A stretch of 54,322 bases of DNA from Gammaproteobacteria bacterium (GCA_030066085.1 JASJCI010000019.1:1-54322), one strand, 5' to 3'. Shown: positions 43,676 through 54,322, numbered from the stretch's first letter. The notes: a model not told the origin generated them from the letters alone. Program-made: numbers and translations.

Positions 43676-45085
43676 ATGGGCAGAAGGCCTGTCAAGATCG
43701 GCAAGTACCAGGTCCGGAAAACCCTGGGCCAGGGCGCGACCAGCCTCGTGTACGAGGCGTTCGACCCCGATATCAAGCGTCGCGTCGCGATCAAGATCCT
43801 GCGGCCGAACCTGATCGACGGGCAGGTTGGCGAGGAACTGCTGGCGCGCTTTCGCCGCGAGGCGATCTCGGCCGCACGCTGTACCCATCCCAACGTGGTC
43901 GCGATTCTCGAGTACGGCCAGTACCGCAACACGCCGTTCATCGTCATGGAATACGTCGACGGCATTTCGGTGCACCGCCTGATCAAGCACCGGCTGCAGC
44001 AGGGCCGCGGTATCAGCCTGCGTCGCACCCTGACCATCATTTCGCAACTGCTCAAGGCGTTGCACGCCGCGCACGAACTGCACATCGTGCACCGCGATAT
44101 CAAGGCGTCCAACGTGCTGATCGCGCGTCGCGGCGGCGAGGTCAAGCTGGCCGATTTCGGTATGGCGAGGCTGGAGGAAAACTCCGACCTGACGATGATC
44201 GGCAGCATGATCGGCACACCGAGGTACATGGCGCCCGAACTGCGGGTCGGTCTCGAAGCCGACGTTCGCGCCGACATCTTCTCGGCCGCGAGACTGTTTC
44301 TCGAACTGCTGCGCATGCTGCCGGAATCCACGCGCATACCGCGCGCGCGGCTGCCGCAGATTTCGAACCTGCCGCCCGGTAACCGCATCGACTATTCCGC
44401 CAACTATCCCACCGCGCTGATCCCGGTGCTGATCAAGGGGCTCGAGGTCGACCGCGACAAGCGTTACCAGTCGGTGCTCGAATTCATGCGCGATATCAAG
44501 CGCGCGCTGCCCGACCTGCACGTCAAGCCGGCGGCCAAGAAAGAAACGGTTGCGGCCACCGCGCGGGGTGTCGAGGGAGACATACCGGTTAGCGAGGACG
44601 AGCTCGATTCGATGCTGATGCTGCTGTCGGATTTTGTCGGACCGATCGCGTCGATCATCATGGAAGAGCACGAAACCCGCAGCGCTTCGGCGCACAATCT
44701 AGCGATCGAAATCGCGAAGGAGATCCCGGAACGGGAGCGCCAGGAGGAATTCCTGCGGCGCTGGGAGCGGATGAGCGAATCGCGCCGCATGTGGATCAAC
44801 CATCGCAAGACGGACAGCGATGCGCCCGAGGTCGAAACCGAAGCGGAACTGGAAGCCGAGGACGAGTTATCGCTGCTGCCGCCGCAGACCAGCGTACCGG
44901 GCGAAATGCTGGATCGAATCGGCAACGACTTCGCGCACTATATCGGTCCGATCGCCAAGACCCTGATGAAACACTACAGCTCGATCACCAGCGATACCGA
45001 CCAGCTCGTCAAGTACCTGGGGCAGGAGATTCCCGATCGCAAGAAGGGCCAGAAATTCATCAAGTCCTGGCTGCGAAACCGCTAG
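43676..45085 (+). CDS. Ser/Thr protein kinase with duplicated C-terminal module
   Basis: Cytoplasmic Hanks-type kinase of 469 residues. Kinase landmarks are all present: glycine loop LGQGATSLVYEAF (17-29), K40 in VAIKIL, the catalytic loop HRDIKASN with D141, DFG at 160-162, and GTPRYMAPE (180-188). No transmembrane segment or sensor domain follows. Instead two related modules occur at 311-363 and 411-465, each with the pattern F-x(2-3)-GPIA...H...EIP-(E/D)-R-x5-F-x2-W, joined by an acidic linker. The duplicated module may mediate oligomerisation or substrate docking. The start at 43676 has an AGCGAGG site. The GTG at 43658 would lie upstream of it. Substrates are unknown. Confidence 0.9.
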   Translation: MGRRPVKIGKYQVRKTLGQGATSLVYEAFDPDIKRRVAIKILRPNLIDGQVGEELLARFRREAISAARCTHPNVVAILEYGQYRNTPFIVMEYVDGISVHRLIKHRLQQGRGISLRRTLTIISQLLKALHAAHELHIVHRDIKASNVLIARRGGEVKLADFGMARLEENSDLTMIGSMIGTPRYMAPELRVGLEADVRADIFSAARLFLELLRMLPESTRIPRARLPQISNLPPGNRIDYSANYPTALIPVLIKGLEVDRDKRYQSVLEFMRDIKRALPDLHVKPAAKKETVAATARGVEGDIPVSEDELDSMLMLLSDFVGPIASIIMEEHETRSASAHNLAIEIAKEIPERERQEEFLRRWERMSESRRMWINHRKTDSDAPEVETEAELEAEDELSLLPPQTSVPGEMLDRIGNDFAHYIGPIAKTLMKHYSSITSDTDQLVKYLGQEIPDRKKGQKFIKSWLRNR

Positions 45086-45274
45086 CCAGTAGCCGCCACG
45101 CGGCGAGTTCGATCGTATTTCCCCGGCCACTCGCTGCCGACCCGAAGGTAACCCGCGCCCCGATTCGGTGCATCAGCCGAGGTAAATCCCCCGCGGACGA
45201 AGTCCCGTGCCGGACTTGCCGCACCCGGCGAGCAAGTTTGTTATGCTCGATCGCCCTTTAGCCGGCGAGAGTCG

Positions 45275-46108
45275 ATGGCCGCAACCGCAGTCGCAACGAA
45301 GAACTGGGCAGCGCTGCTGCAGCTCGAGCTGCGTCGCTGCGCCGACCGCACCCGGCTGGTGCCGCTGCGGCGTTACGGTCCGCTGTCGGTGCAGCGACCG
45401 TTTTACCCCGAGTCCGACTGCTGCCATGTCTACCTGCTGCATCCACCGGGTGGCGTGGTCGGCGGCGATTCACTCGAACTGCGGGTTGCGCTGAAGCCCG
45501 GCGCGCAGGGCCTTTTCACCGCGCCCGGCGCGGCCAAGTTTTACCTGAGCGCCGGTCCGACCGCGCTGGTCGAGCAGCATTTTACGGTCGCCCCCGGCGC
45601 GGGCCTCGAATTCCTGCCACAGGAGAACATTTACTTCCCCGGCGCCGAGGTCGATAGCCGCACCCTGCTCGAGGTCGAGGCCGGCGGTCGCCTGCTGCTG
45701 TGGGAGAAGCACTGCTTCGGGCGCCCCGCCAACCACGAGCCTTTTGCCCATGGGCGGTTGCGCTCGCGGATCGAGCTGCGCCTCGACGGCCAGCTGGTTC
45801 AGCATGAATTCCAGCGCGTCGACGCCGACGAAATCGCGCGCGCCAGCGGCATGCGCGGACAGCCGGTTTGCGGCACGCTGCTGGCCGCGGGTACCGAGTT
45901 CGGCGACGCCACCGTCGCTGCGCTGCAGCAGGTCATGCCCGACTCCGGCTGGGGCGGGGTGTCGCGCCCGCGCCCGGACCTGCTCGTGGCGCGCTACCTC
46001 GGCCCCGACAGTGCCGAGCTCGATCGTTATTTCATTCGCCTGTGGGAACGCCTGCGGCCGCCGCTGCTCGCGCGCGCTGCCTGTCGCCCCCGAATCTGGA
46101 ACACCTGA
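45275..46108 (+). CDS. ureD: Urease accessory protein UreD
   Basis: Protein of 277 residues that binds the urease apoprotein and, with UreF and UreG, delivers nickel. The family block [18 protein letters not shown] is at about residues 55-72, followed by [22 protein letters not shown] and the [15 protein letters not shown] segment. It is the first gene of the urease operon, 20 bp upstream of the fused structural gene. No clear ribosome-binding site precedes the ATG. Confidence 0.93.
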   Translation: MAATAVATKNWAALLQLELRRCADRTRLVPLRRYGPLSVQRPFYPESDCCHVYLLHPPGGVVGGDSLELRVALKPGAQGLFTAPGAAKFYLSAGPTALVEQHFTVAPGAGLEFLPQENIYFPGAEVDSRTLLEVEAGGRLLLWEKHCFGRPANHEPFAHGRLRSRIELRLDGQLVQHEFQRVDADEIARASGMRGQPVCGTLLAAGTEFGDATVAALQQVMPDSGWGGVSRPRPDLLVARYLGPDSAELDRYFIRLWERLRPPLLARAACRPRIWNT

Positions 46109-46128
46109 CCCGAACGCGGAACCGAGTT

Positions 46129-46755
46129 ATGGAATTATCCCCCCGAGAAAAAGACAAGCTGCTGGTTTTTACCGCCGCCTTGCTGGCGGAACGGCGCATG
46201 GCCAGGGGACTCAAGCTCAACTACCCGGAAGCGGTCGCCTTTATCAGCGCCGGCATCCTGGAAGGCGCGCGTGAAGGCAAAACCGTGGCCGAGCTGATGG
46301 ACTTCGGCCGCACGCTGCTGACCGCCGCCGACGTGATGGACGGCGTCGCCGAAATGATCCACGACGTGCAGGTCGAGGCGACCTTTCCCGACGGCACCAA
46401 GCTGGTGACCGTGCACGAACCGATCGTCGGCGCCGGGACGCCCGACGTGATCGCCGGCGAACTGATTGCGGAACCCGGCGAAATCGAGCTCAACGCGGGT
46501 CGCGAGACCCTCGAAATCGAGGTTGCCAATACCGGCGACCGGCCGATCCAGGTCGGTTCGCATTACCACTTCTACGAGACCAACAGCGCACTGCAGTTCG
46601 ATCGGGGCCCGTGCAAGGGTTTTCGCCTGGATATTCCGGCCGGCACCGCGGTGCGCTTCGAGCCGGGGCAAAGCCGCAAGGTCACGCTGGTGAAGTATGC
46701 CGGCGAGCAAAAGGTGTACGGCTTTAATGCCGAAATCATGGGTGAGGTGGACTAG
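46129..46755 (+). CDS. ureAB: Urease gamma-beta fusion subunit
   Basis: Structural urease subunit of 208 residues in which gamma (UreA, residues 1-99, [19 protein letters not shown] to TVHEPI) and beta (UreB, about 105-208, from [18 protein letters not shown]) are joined by a short linker, VGAGTPDV. The beta part keeps [19 protein letters not shown] and [13 protein letters not shown]. Most proteobacterial ureases have separate ureA and ureB genes. Fused forms are known from Helicobacter and some actinobacteria. The stop TAG is followed immediately by the ureC ATG. The frame extends upstream of 46129 but only as an overlap with ureD. Confidence 0.93.
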   Translation: MELSPREKDKLLVFTAALLAERRMARGLKLNYPEAVAFISAGILEGAREGKTVAELMDFGRTLLTAADVMDGVAEMIHDVQVEATFPDGTKLVTVHEPIVGAGTPDVIAGELIAEPGEIELNAGRETLEIEVANTGDRPIQVGSHYHFYETNSALQFDRGPCKGFRLDIPAGTAVRFEPGQSRKVTLVKYAGEQKVYGFNAEIMGEVD

Positions 46756-48459
<1,704 letters not shown>

Positions 48460-48461
48460 TC

Positions 48462-48926
48462 ATGCTCCGCTTCGACCACGTTATCGAACACGCACACGCG
48501 CTTTACGGCAGCGTGACCCTGACCTACGACCAGCGCTCCCGCGCACGGCAAAAGATCGAACTCGACAGCGGCGAAACCGCCGGCCTGTTCCTGCCACGCG
48601 GGCGCGTGCTGCGACCGGGGCAGAAAATTGCCGCGGACGGTGGCGAGGTGATCGAGGTCCGCGCCGCCGCCGAGGCGGTGAGCACGATCTACGTCGACGA
48701 TCCGCTACTGCTCGCGCGTGCCTGTTACCATCTCGGCAACCGGCACGTGGCACTGCAGATCGAAACCGGTTGCGTGCGTTACCAGCGGGATCACGTGCTC
48801 GACCAGCTGGCCGCCGGGCTCGGGCTCGCGGTAGAACACGAACAGGCGCCGTTCGAACCCGAAGCGGGCGCCTACGACAGCACTGGCCATTCCCATGGCC
48901 ATGTACACCATGACCATGAACACTGA
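48462..48926 (+). CDS. ureE: Urease nickel chaperone UreE
   Basis: Metallochaperone of 154 residues. The N-terminal beta domain has LTYDQRSRARQKIELDSGE and the C-terminal domain has YHLGNRHVALQIE, with the conserved His of the dimeric nickel site in GNRHV. The tail ([12 protein letters not shown]) is a nickel-storing histidine-rich stretch. The start is the ATG two bases after ureC. The 3' end overlaps the beginning of ureF. Confidence 0.93.
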   Translation: MLRFDHVIEHAHALYGSVTLTYDQRSRARQKIELDSGETAGLFLPRGRVLRPGQKIAADGGEVIEVRAAAEAVSTIYVDDPLLLARACYHLGNRHVALQIETGCVRYQRDHVLDQLAAGLGLAVEHEQAPFEPEAGAYDSTGHSHGHVHHDHEH

Positions 48927-49596
48927 TGGCAACGACCTTGCGCTCACGCGCCTGCTACAGCTGATCAGCCCGTCGCTGCCGATCGGTGGTTATACCTGGT
49001 CGCAGGGTATCGAATGGGCGGTCGAGGCGGGCTGGATCGGCGATGCGCCGGAACTGCAGGCCTGGCTCGACGGCCTGATGCGGACCAGCCTGCATTACCT
49101 CGAGCTGCCGTTGCTCAAGCGTATGCTCGGCGCCTGGGCGCACGACGACCTCGCGTGGCTGCACGAGCTGAACCAACTGCTGGTTGCGAGCCGCGAGACC
49201 CGTGAGCTGCGCCTGGAGGAAAGCAGCCGCGCACGCGCTTTTTGCGACCTGCTGTTATCGCTGCAACCCGACGCGGCCGGGTTGCAGCAACATTTGCGCC
49301 AGTCGCAGCTGGCCTGCTTCAGTTTCGCCTGCCACCGCTGGGGTATCGACTATGCGCGCGCCGGCCAGGGGCTGACGATGAGCTGGCTCGAAAACCTCGT
49401 GCTGTCCGCGGTCAAGATCATTCCGCTGGGGCAGACCGCCGGCCAGCAGGTTATCTTCGATCTCGGTACGCAGATTCCCGCGCTGGTCGCCTCGGCCGGT
49501 CACGTCGACGACGATCAAATCGGCGCGTCGTCGATGGCGATGGCAATCGCGAGCGCCCGCCACGAAACCCAGTACACCAGACTTTTTCGTTCCTGA
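48895..49596 (+). CDS. ureF: Urease accessory protein UreF
   Basis: All-helical protein of 233 residues in the longest form, which acts with UreD and UreG in nickel loading. Typical blocks are [21 protein letters not shown] at the start, [14 protein letters not shown] in the middle and [15 protein letters not shown] near the end. The start is uncertain: ATGs at 48895, 48901, 48910 and 48916 are all in frame within the ureE tail and none has a clear Shine-Dalgarno site. The conserved domain begins after the last of them. Translation is probably coupled to ureE termination. Confidence 0.92.
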   Translation: MAMYTMTMNTDGNDLALTRLLQLISPSLPIGGYTWSQGIEWAVEAGWIGDAPELQAWLDGLMRTSLHYLELPLLKRMLGAWAHDDLAWLHELNQLLVASRETRELRLEESSRARAFCDLLLSLQPDAAGLQQHLRQSQLACFSFACHRWGIDYARAGQGLTMSWLENLVLSAVKIIPLGQTAGQQVIFDLGTQIPALVASAGHVDDDQIGASSMAMAIASARHETQYTRLFRS

Positions 49597-49606
49597 GGAG
49601 TTACCC

Positions 49607-50248
49607 ATGTCGACTGAACAACCCCTGCGCCTCGGTATCGGCGGCCCGGTCGGATCCGGCAAGACCGCGCTGCTGGACCGGCTGTGCAAGAACATGCGCG
49701 ATCGCTTCGAGATCGCGGTCGTGACCAACGACATCTACACGCGTGAAGATGCCGAGTTCCTCGTGCGCAGCGAGGCGCTCGAAGCGGAACGTATCGTCGG
49801 CGTCGAAACCGGCGGCTGCCCGCATACCGCGATTCGCGAGGACGCGTCGATGAACCTGGCCGCGGTGCAGGACCTGAGCCAGAAGTTCGCCGGACTCGAC
49901 GTCGTGTTCATCGAGAGCGGCGGCGATAACCTGTCGGCGACCTTCAGCCCGGAGCTCGCCGACCTGATGATTTATGTCATCGACGTTGCCGAGGGGGAAA
50001 AGATTCCGCGCAAGGGCGGCCCCGGCATTACCCGTTCCGACCTGCTGGTCATCAACAAGATCGATCTTGCCCCCCATGTTGGCGCGTCGCTAGAAGTCAT
50101 GGAGTCCGACACCCGCCGCATGCGCGGCGACAAGCCATTCGTGTTCACCAACCTCAAGGACGGCACCGGCCTGGACACCGTGATCGATTTCATCGTCGAC
50201 CAGGGCATGCTCGCCGCAGATCATCAGGGTGATTTGCCCGCTGCATAG
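49607..50248 (+). CDS. ureG: Urease accessory GTPase UreG
   Basis: SIMIBI GTPase of 213 residues that drives nickel insertion into urease. P-loop GPVGSGKT at residues 13-20, the [15 protein letters not shown] and [19 protein letters not shown] blocks with the nickel-binding CPH motif, and the guanine-specificity NKID. It begins 10 bp after ureF behind a GAGGAG site and is the last gene of the operon. No urea transporter gene follows. Confidence 0.96.
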   Translation: MSTEQPLRLGIGGPVGSGKTALLDRLCKNMRDRFEIAVVTNDIYTREDAEFLVRSEALEAERIVGVETGGCPHTAIREDASMNLAAVQDLSQKFAGLDVVFIESGGDNLSATFSPELADLMIYVIDVAEGEKIPRKGGPGITRSDLLVINKIDLAPHVGASLEVMESDTRRMRGDKPFVFTNLKDGTGLDTVIDFIVDQGMLAADHQGDLPAA

Positions 50249-50384
50249 GATCTTGTGCGCCAGGCTGGTGCGATAGCGGTATAAAAAGGGGCGTAAATTT
50301 TCGCAAAAGGCGATTTATGCGTATGCTTGGTGCGTTTTTCGGCGATACGCAGTTGGGCACTTTCGCTGAAACATTCCGTTTAAA

Positions 50385-51821
50385 GTGATCGGCGTGGGAA
50401 AGGAAGGCGAATTTTTCGACGAGATGTTCGGCTACGGCGAGCGGCCGCGCAAGCCGTACCGGGCCTATAATCGCTGGATCAAGGGCGAGGACGTCGCGCG
50501 GCTGCAGAAAAAGTCGGTCGAGGCCGAGCGCGTATTTCGCCGTACCGGGATAACCTTCAACGTCTACGGCGAGGAAGAGGCCACCGAACGCCTGATTCCG
50601 TTCGATCTCGTGCCGCGCGTGCTGGCGGCTACCGAGTGGGCGCGGCTCGAGCGCGGCATCAAGCAGCGCGTACGCGCGATCAACGCTTTCCTGCACGATA
50701 TCTACCACCGCCAGGAAATCCTGCGCGCCGGCCGTATCCCGGTCGACATGGTCGCGCGCAACGAAGCTTTCCTGCCGCAGATGATCGGCGTCGAGCCGCC
50801 CGGCGGGGTCTACACCCATATCGTCGGTATCGATCTCGTACGCACCGCCGCCAACCAGTTCTACGTACTCGAGGACAACGCGCGCACGCCGTCGGGGGTG
50901 TCCTACATGCTGGAAAACCGCGAGACCATGCTGCAGATGTTCCCCGACCTGTTCAGCCAGATCCCGGTGCAGGTAGTCAGCAACTACCCGCAGAACCTGC
51001 GCCGCTCGCTGGCCGCGAGCGCGCCGAAGGCGTGCAAGGGCAAGCCGGTGGTAGCGGTGCTGACACCCGGCATCCACAACTCGGCCTATTACGAACACTC
51101 GTTCCTGTCCGACCAGATGGGCGCCGAGCTGGTCGAGGGGCACGACCTGCGCGTGGTCGACGGACGTATCGCGATGCGCACCACCGAGGGTTACAAACCG
51201 ATCGACGTGCTGTACCGCAGGGTCGACGACGATTATCTCGACCCGCTCAACTTCAAGCCTGAATCCATGCTCGGCGTGCCCGGCGTGTTCGACGTCTACC
51301 GTGCCGGCGGAATTACGCTGGCCAACGCGCCCGGTACCGGTATCGCCGACGACAAGGCGATTTATTCCTATATGCCGGAGATCGTCGAGTTTTACACCGG
51401 CGAGAGCCCGATCCTGAAGAACGTGCGGACCTGGCGCTGCGGCGAACCCGATGCGCTCAGGTACGTGCTCGAACACCTGTCCGAGCTGGTGGTGAAAGAG
51501 GTCCACGGTTCGGGTGGCTACGGCATGCTGATCGGCCCCGCCGCGAGCAAGCGCGAACTGGCCGAGTTCGCGAAAAAACTCGAGGCCCGGCCGGCCAACT
51601 ATATCGCGCAACCGACGCTGTCGCTGTCGACCGTGCCGATACTGACCCGCGAGGGGCTGGCGCCGCGTCACGTCGACCTGCGCCCGTTCGTGCTGGTGGC
51701 GCCCGACAACATCGCCGTGACCCCGGGCGGCCTGACCCGCGTCGCGCTGAAAAAAGGCTCGCTGGTGGTCAATTCCAGCCAGGGCGGCGGCACCAAGGAT
51801 ACCTGGGTGCTGGAAGAATAA
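50385..51821 (+). CDS. Circularly permuted ATP-grasp protein
   Basis: Protein of 478 residues of the circularly permuted ATP-grasp family (formerly DUF404/DUF407). Landmarks: FFDEMFGYGERPRKPYRAYN at the start, RAINAFLHDIYHRQEIL, DLVRTAANQFYVLEDNARTPSGVSYMLENR and the C-terminal VVKEVHGSGGYGMLIGP with NSSQGGGTKDTWVLEE. ATP-grasp enzymes join a carboxylate to an amine, so this is a predicted peptide or amide ligase. The substrate is unknown. The start is uncertain: GTG at 50385 or 50394. The ATG at 50424 would cut off conserved FFDEMF. The first gene of the Anbu operon. Confidence 0.88.
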   Translation: MIGVGKEGEFFDEMFGYGERPRKPYRAYNRWIKGEDVARLQKKSVEAERVFRRTGITFNVYGEEEATERLIPFDLVPRVLAATEWARLERGIKQRVRAINAFLHDIYHRQEILRAGRIPVDMVARNEAFLPQMIGVEPPGGVYTHIVGIDLVRTAANQFYVLEDNARTPSGVSYMLENRETMLQMFPDLFSQIPVQVVSNYPQNLRRSLAASAPKACKGKPVVAVLTPGIHNSAYYEHSFLSDQMGAELVEGHDLRVVDGRIAMRTTEGYKPIDVLYRRVDDDYLDPLNFKPESMLGVPGVFDVYRAGGITLANAPGTGIADDKAIYSYMPEIVEFYTGESPILKNVRTWRCGEPDALRYVLEHLSELVVKEVHGSGGYGMLIGPAASKRELAEFAKKLEARPANYIAQPTLSLSTVPILTREGLAPRHVDLRPFVLVAPDNIAVTPGGLTRVALKKGSLVVNSSQGGGTKDTWVLEE

Positions 51822-52762
51822 TGCTCGGGAAAACCGCCGGCGGCCTGTACTGGATGTTTCGCTACCTCGAGCGCAGCGAGAACACCACGCGCCTGCTCGA
51901 GGCCGGTATGCGCATCGCGGTCACGCGCTCGAGCGCAGCGGTCAACGAATGGTCGTCGATCGTCACCACTGCCGGCGCGCGCGATGCCTATCTTGCGCGC
52001 CACGACGATTTCGAGGCCGGCAAGGTGATCGATTTCCTGCTGCGCGATCGCGCCAACCCGTCGAGCGTTTTGTCCGTGGTCGAGGCCGCGCGCAACAACG
52101 CGCGCCTGGTGCGCACCGCGCTGACGCGCGAGGTCTGGGAAGCGACCAACGAGTGCTGGATGACGCTCAAGGCCACGCTCGCGCGCCCGGTATCGGCCAA
52201 GAACCTGACCGAAGTGCTGGCCACGATTCGCCAGCAGAGCGGCCTCGTGCGCGGCGCACTGCACGGCACCATGCTGCGCAACGACATCTACAACTTCACC
52301 CGCCTCGGCACCTTCATCGAGCGCGCCGACAGCACCGCGCGCATTCTCGACGTCAAGTACTACGTGCTGCTGCCGTCGGTGTCGCACGTCGGTTCGTCGC
52401 TCGACAACGTGCAGTGGGAGACCATCCTGCGCTCGGTTTCGGGCATGCGGGCCTATCGCTGGAAGCACGGCGGCGAGGTGACGCCCAACGGCATCGCCGA
52501 GTTCCTGATCCTCGATCCGCAGATGCCGCGCTCGCTGGCGTTCTGTTTCGGCAAGGTCGTCGAGAACCTCGGTTACCTCGCGATGAACTACGAAGAGCGT
52601 CATGCTTGCCACGCTCTCGGGGACAAGATGCAAAAGCGCCTGGGCAAAACGACCATCACGTCGATCTTCGATTACGGCCTGCACGAGTTCATCGTCGATT
52701 TCCTGCGCGACACCAACGCGCTGGGGCGCCAGATCGAGCAGGACTACCGTTTCACCGAGTAA
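51821..52762 (+). CDS. Alpha-E domain protein
   Basis: All-helical protein of 313 residues (formerly DUF403). It starts MLGKTAGGLYWMFRYLERSENTT, the family's usual opening, and has MTLKATLARPVSAKN, FTRLGTFIERADSTARILD and FGKVVENLGYLAMNYE further on. Its ATG overlaps the last base of the ATP-grasp stop. This protein is nearly always encoded beside the permuted ATP-grasp and a transglutaminase-like protein, and the three have been predicted to act together in a peptide-modification system. The alpha-E role is unknown. Confidence 0.88.
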   Translation: MLGKTAGGLYWMFRYLERSENTTRLLEAGMRIAVTRSSAAVNEWSSIVTTAGARDAYLARHDDFEAGKVIDFLLRDRANPSSVLSVVEAARNNARLVRTALTREVWEATNECWMTLKATLARPVSAKNLTEVLATIRQQSGLVRGALHGTMLRNDIYNFTRLGTFIERADSTARILDVKYYVLLPSVSHVGSSLDNVQWETILRSVSGMRAYRWKHGGEVTPNGIAEFLILDPQMPRSLAFCFGKVVENLGYLAMNYEERHACHALGDKMQKRLGKTTITSIFDYGLHEFIVDFLRDTNALGRQIEQDYRFTE

Positions 52763-52765
52763 GCC

Positions 52766-53566
52766 ATGCGCCTGAAAATTCATCACCAGACCAGTTACGA
52801 TTACGACGCGCCGGTGCAGTACGGCCTGCAGCAGCTGCGCCTGCGGCCGAAGTCCGGTCACGGCCAGCAAATCATTTCCTGGAACCTGGCCGTCGAAGGC
52901 GGCCGGGTCGAGCTCGATTTCGAGGACCAGCATCACAACCACGTCGACCTGGTCGGCATCGATCCGGGGCATCACCAGGTCAGGATCGTGTGCGAGGGTG
53001 AAGTCGAAACCGCGGACAATGCCGGCGTCATCGGCCAGCACAAGGGTTTTGCGCCGCTATGGCTGTTCCGCCAGTCGACGCCGCTGACCCGGCCCGGGCC
53101 GCAGAGTCGCCGGCTGGTGAAACAGCTGGGCGGCGAATTCGACAGTGAAATCTCGCGCCTGCACGCGCTGTCGAACCTGGTGCTCGAAAGCGTGAGCTAC
53201 GAGGTCGATCGTACCCATGCGCAAACCACCGCCGAGGAAGCGCTGGCCGCCGGCCACGGCGTGTGCCAGGACCACGCGCACGTGTTCGTTACCGCCGCGC
53301 GCCTGCTCGGATACCCGGCACGCTACGTCAGCGGTTACCTGATGATGACCGACCGCGTCGAGCAGGACGCCAGCCATGCCTGGGCCGAGGCCTGCCTCGA
53401 CGAGATCGGCTGGATCGGTTTCGACGTCGCCAACGGTATTTCGCCGGACGAGCGCTACGTGCGCATCGCCACCGGCCTCGACTACCGGGACGCCGCGCCG
53501 ATCTCCGGCCTGCGCTACGGCGACAGCGACGAATCCATGCTGGTTTCGGTGCAGGTGGAGCAGTAA
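52766..53566 (+). CDS. Transglutaminase-like cysteine peptidase
   Basis: Protein of 266 residues with an N-terminal beta domain (residues 1-90, starting RLKIHHQTSYDYDAPVQYGL) and a papain-like transglutaminase core. The triad is C167 (GHGVCQDHAHVF), H204 (ASHAWAE) and D220 (IGFDVANG). No signal peptide is present, so it works in the cytoplasm, probably cleaving or forming the amide made by the ATP-grasp partner. It starts 3 bp after the alpha-E gene and is followed by anbu at 33 bp. Confidence 0.9.
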   Translation: MRLKIHHQTSYDYDAPVQYGLQQLRLRPKSGHGQQIISWNLAVEGGRVELDFEDQHHNHVDLVGIDPGHHQVRIVCEGEVETADNAGVIGQHKGFAPLWLFRQSTPLTRPGPQSRRLVKQLGGEFDSEISRLHALSNLVLESVSYEVDRTHAQTTAEEALAAGHGVCQDHAHVFVTAARLLGYPARYVSGYLMMTDRVEQDASHAWAEACLDEIGWIGFDVANGISPDERYVRIATGLDYRDAAPISGLRYGDSDESMLVSVQVEQ

Positions 53567-53599
53567 ACTGCGCCGGGTGCAAAGCCAGGTGTTGCTGTC

Positions 53600-54322
53600 A
53601 TGACCTATTGCGTCGGTCTCATGCTCAATCGCGGGCTCGTGTTCATGTCGGACACGCGCACCAACTCGGGTGTCGACAATATTTCCACCTATCGCAAGAT
53701 GTACAGCTGGTCGACGCCGGGCGAGCGTGTCATCACGCTGCTGACCGCGGGCAACCTGGCCACCACCCAGGCCGTGATCAGCCTGCTCGACGAGCGCAGC
53801 AAGATCCCGGCGGAGCGCAACCCCTCGCTGCTCGAAGCGCCATCGATGTTCCAGGTCGCGAGCCTGGTCGGTGAAACCCTGCGCGAGGTGATCGCGTCGA
53901 CTTCGCCCGGTGACGAGACCGCGGACTCGAGTTTCGCCGCGACCATCATACTCGGCGGCCAGATCGCGGGCGGGGAACCGCGCCTGTTCCTGATTTATCC
54001 CGAGGGTAACTTCATCGAGGCAAGCAGCGACACGCGTTATTTCCAGTCGGGCGAAACCAAGTACGGCCGGCCGATCCTGGTGCGTGCGATCGACCCGGAC
54101 ATGTCGTTCGAGGAAGCGGTCAAGCTGCTGATGGTGTCGTTCGATTCGACGCTGAAGGCGAACCTCTCGGTGGGTATGCCGCTCGACCTGCAGATCTACC
54201 AAAAGGACAGCTTCAAGCCGGGCCCGGAGCGGCGTTTCGAGGCCAATGATCCCTACTACCAGGCAATCTCCGCCGGCTGGGGCGAAGCGCTCAGGAACGC
54301 GCTCGGCGCGCTACCGGATTTC
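53600..54322 (+). CDS. anbu: Anbu, proteasome-related peptidase (3' end cut by the window)
   Basis: The open frame runs 241 codons from the ATG at 53600 to the window edge without a stop. It starts MTYCVGLMLNRGLVFMSDTR, continues TNSGVDNISTYRKM, and has the glycine-rich FAATIILGGQIAGGEPRLFLI strand pair of proteasome beta-type Ntn hydrolases. This matches Anbu, the HslV/20S-related bacterial protein, with T2 as the expected nucleophile after Met removal. Anbu proteins are about 240-250 residues, so only a few codons are missing. No ATPase partner is encoded in the visible part. The neighbours (ATP-grasp, alpha-E, transglutaminase) are the standard Anbu context. Confidence 0.9.
   Translation, partial: MTYCVGLMLNRGLVFMSDTRTNSGVDNISTYRKMYSWSTPGERVITLLTAGNLATTQAVISLLDERSKIPAERNPSLLEAPSMFQVASLVGETLREVIASTSPGDETADSSFAATIILGGQIAGGEPRLFLIYPEGNFIEASSDTRYFQSGETKYGRPILVRAIDPDMSFEEAVKLLMVSFDSTLKANLSVGMPLDLQIYQKDSFKPGPERRFEANDPYYQAISAGWGEALRNALGALPDF

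Noticed and set aside
43473-45085. Toxin-antitoxin pair
   Set aside because: The RHH protein resembles antitoxin DNA-binding domains, but the partner is a full Hanks-type kinase and no small toxin lies beside it.

Overview
The window is high-GC bacterial chromosome and looks gammaproteobacterial. It carries a ZapG/YhcB homologue, AceK (isocitrate dehydrogenase kinase/phosphatase), an RHH-less PutA divergent from an Lrp-type regulator, a nickel urease operon and an Anbu peptidase operon. Gene density is high, Shine-Dalgarno sites are ordinary, and no rRNA, tRNA, CRISPR array or transposase gene was seen. The taxonomic call is an inference from gene content. The window starts in the last codons of one gene and ends inside anbu.

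Layout. 1-2628: an acyl-CoA synthetase overlapping an AurF-like diiron oxygenase. 2871-4178: a less GC-rich lipoprotein gene. 4403-7892: a type 2 (eukaryote-like) isoleucyl-tRNA synthetase preceded by a complete T-box riboswitch with an AUC specifier, a UGGU acceptor-binding site and an intrinsic terminator. This is unexpected in a gammaproteobacterium and is the most striking regulatory element here. 8245-11263, minus strand: a FAH-family hydrolase, aceK and a small membrane protein. 11483-12487: a ketopantoate-reductase-like enzyme closed by a terminator.

12560-30379 is a coherent 18-kb accessory block centred on formyl-CoA and formate. It holds a succinyl-CoA-ligase-like pair (sucCD), a TctCBA tripartite carboxylate transporter, a GntR/FCD regulator, a ThDP lyase of the 2-hydroxyacyl-CoA lyase type, formyl-CoA transferase (frc), a stand-alone 10-formyl-THF hydrolase-like protein, formate-THF ligase (fhs), a UspA protein, and a NAD-linked formate dehydrogenase with fused NuoE-NuoF beta and NuoG-like alpha subunits. 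Matching 17-bp palindromes (TGGTATAC-N-GTATACCA type) lie in front of sucC and of tctC, the latter just downstream of a good sigma-70 promoter, so one regulator probably controls both. My reading is that an acid is imported, activated with CoA, cleaved to formyl-CoA, and its C1 unit is sent to CO2/NADH or to folate. Oxalate is the leading substrate candidate but is not proven.

30729-41812: quinone oxidoreductase, gamma-glutamyltransferase, an uncharacterised P-loop protein, putA and its regulator, a secreted hypothetical, a DCC-family thiol protein and a Kef-type antiporter. 41901-45085: Tat-exported MsrB, ZapG with a long low-complexity tail, and an RHH protein plus Ser/Thr kinase behind near-consensus promoters. 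45275-50248: ureD-ureAB(fused)-C-E-F-G. 50385-end: ATP-grasp, alpha-E, transglutaminase and Anbu, a conserved operon of unknown substrate.

Intergenic spaces carry four copies of an approximately 85-bp composite palindrome bounded by GTCAT/ATGAC, one of them nested in an element with inverted terminal repeats, plus one separate perfect 17-bp inverted repeat after ileS.
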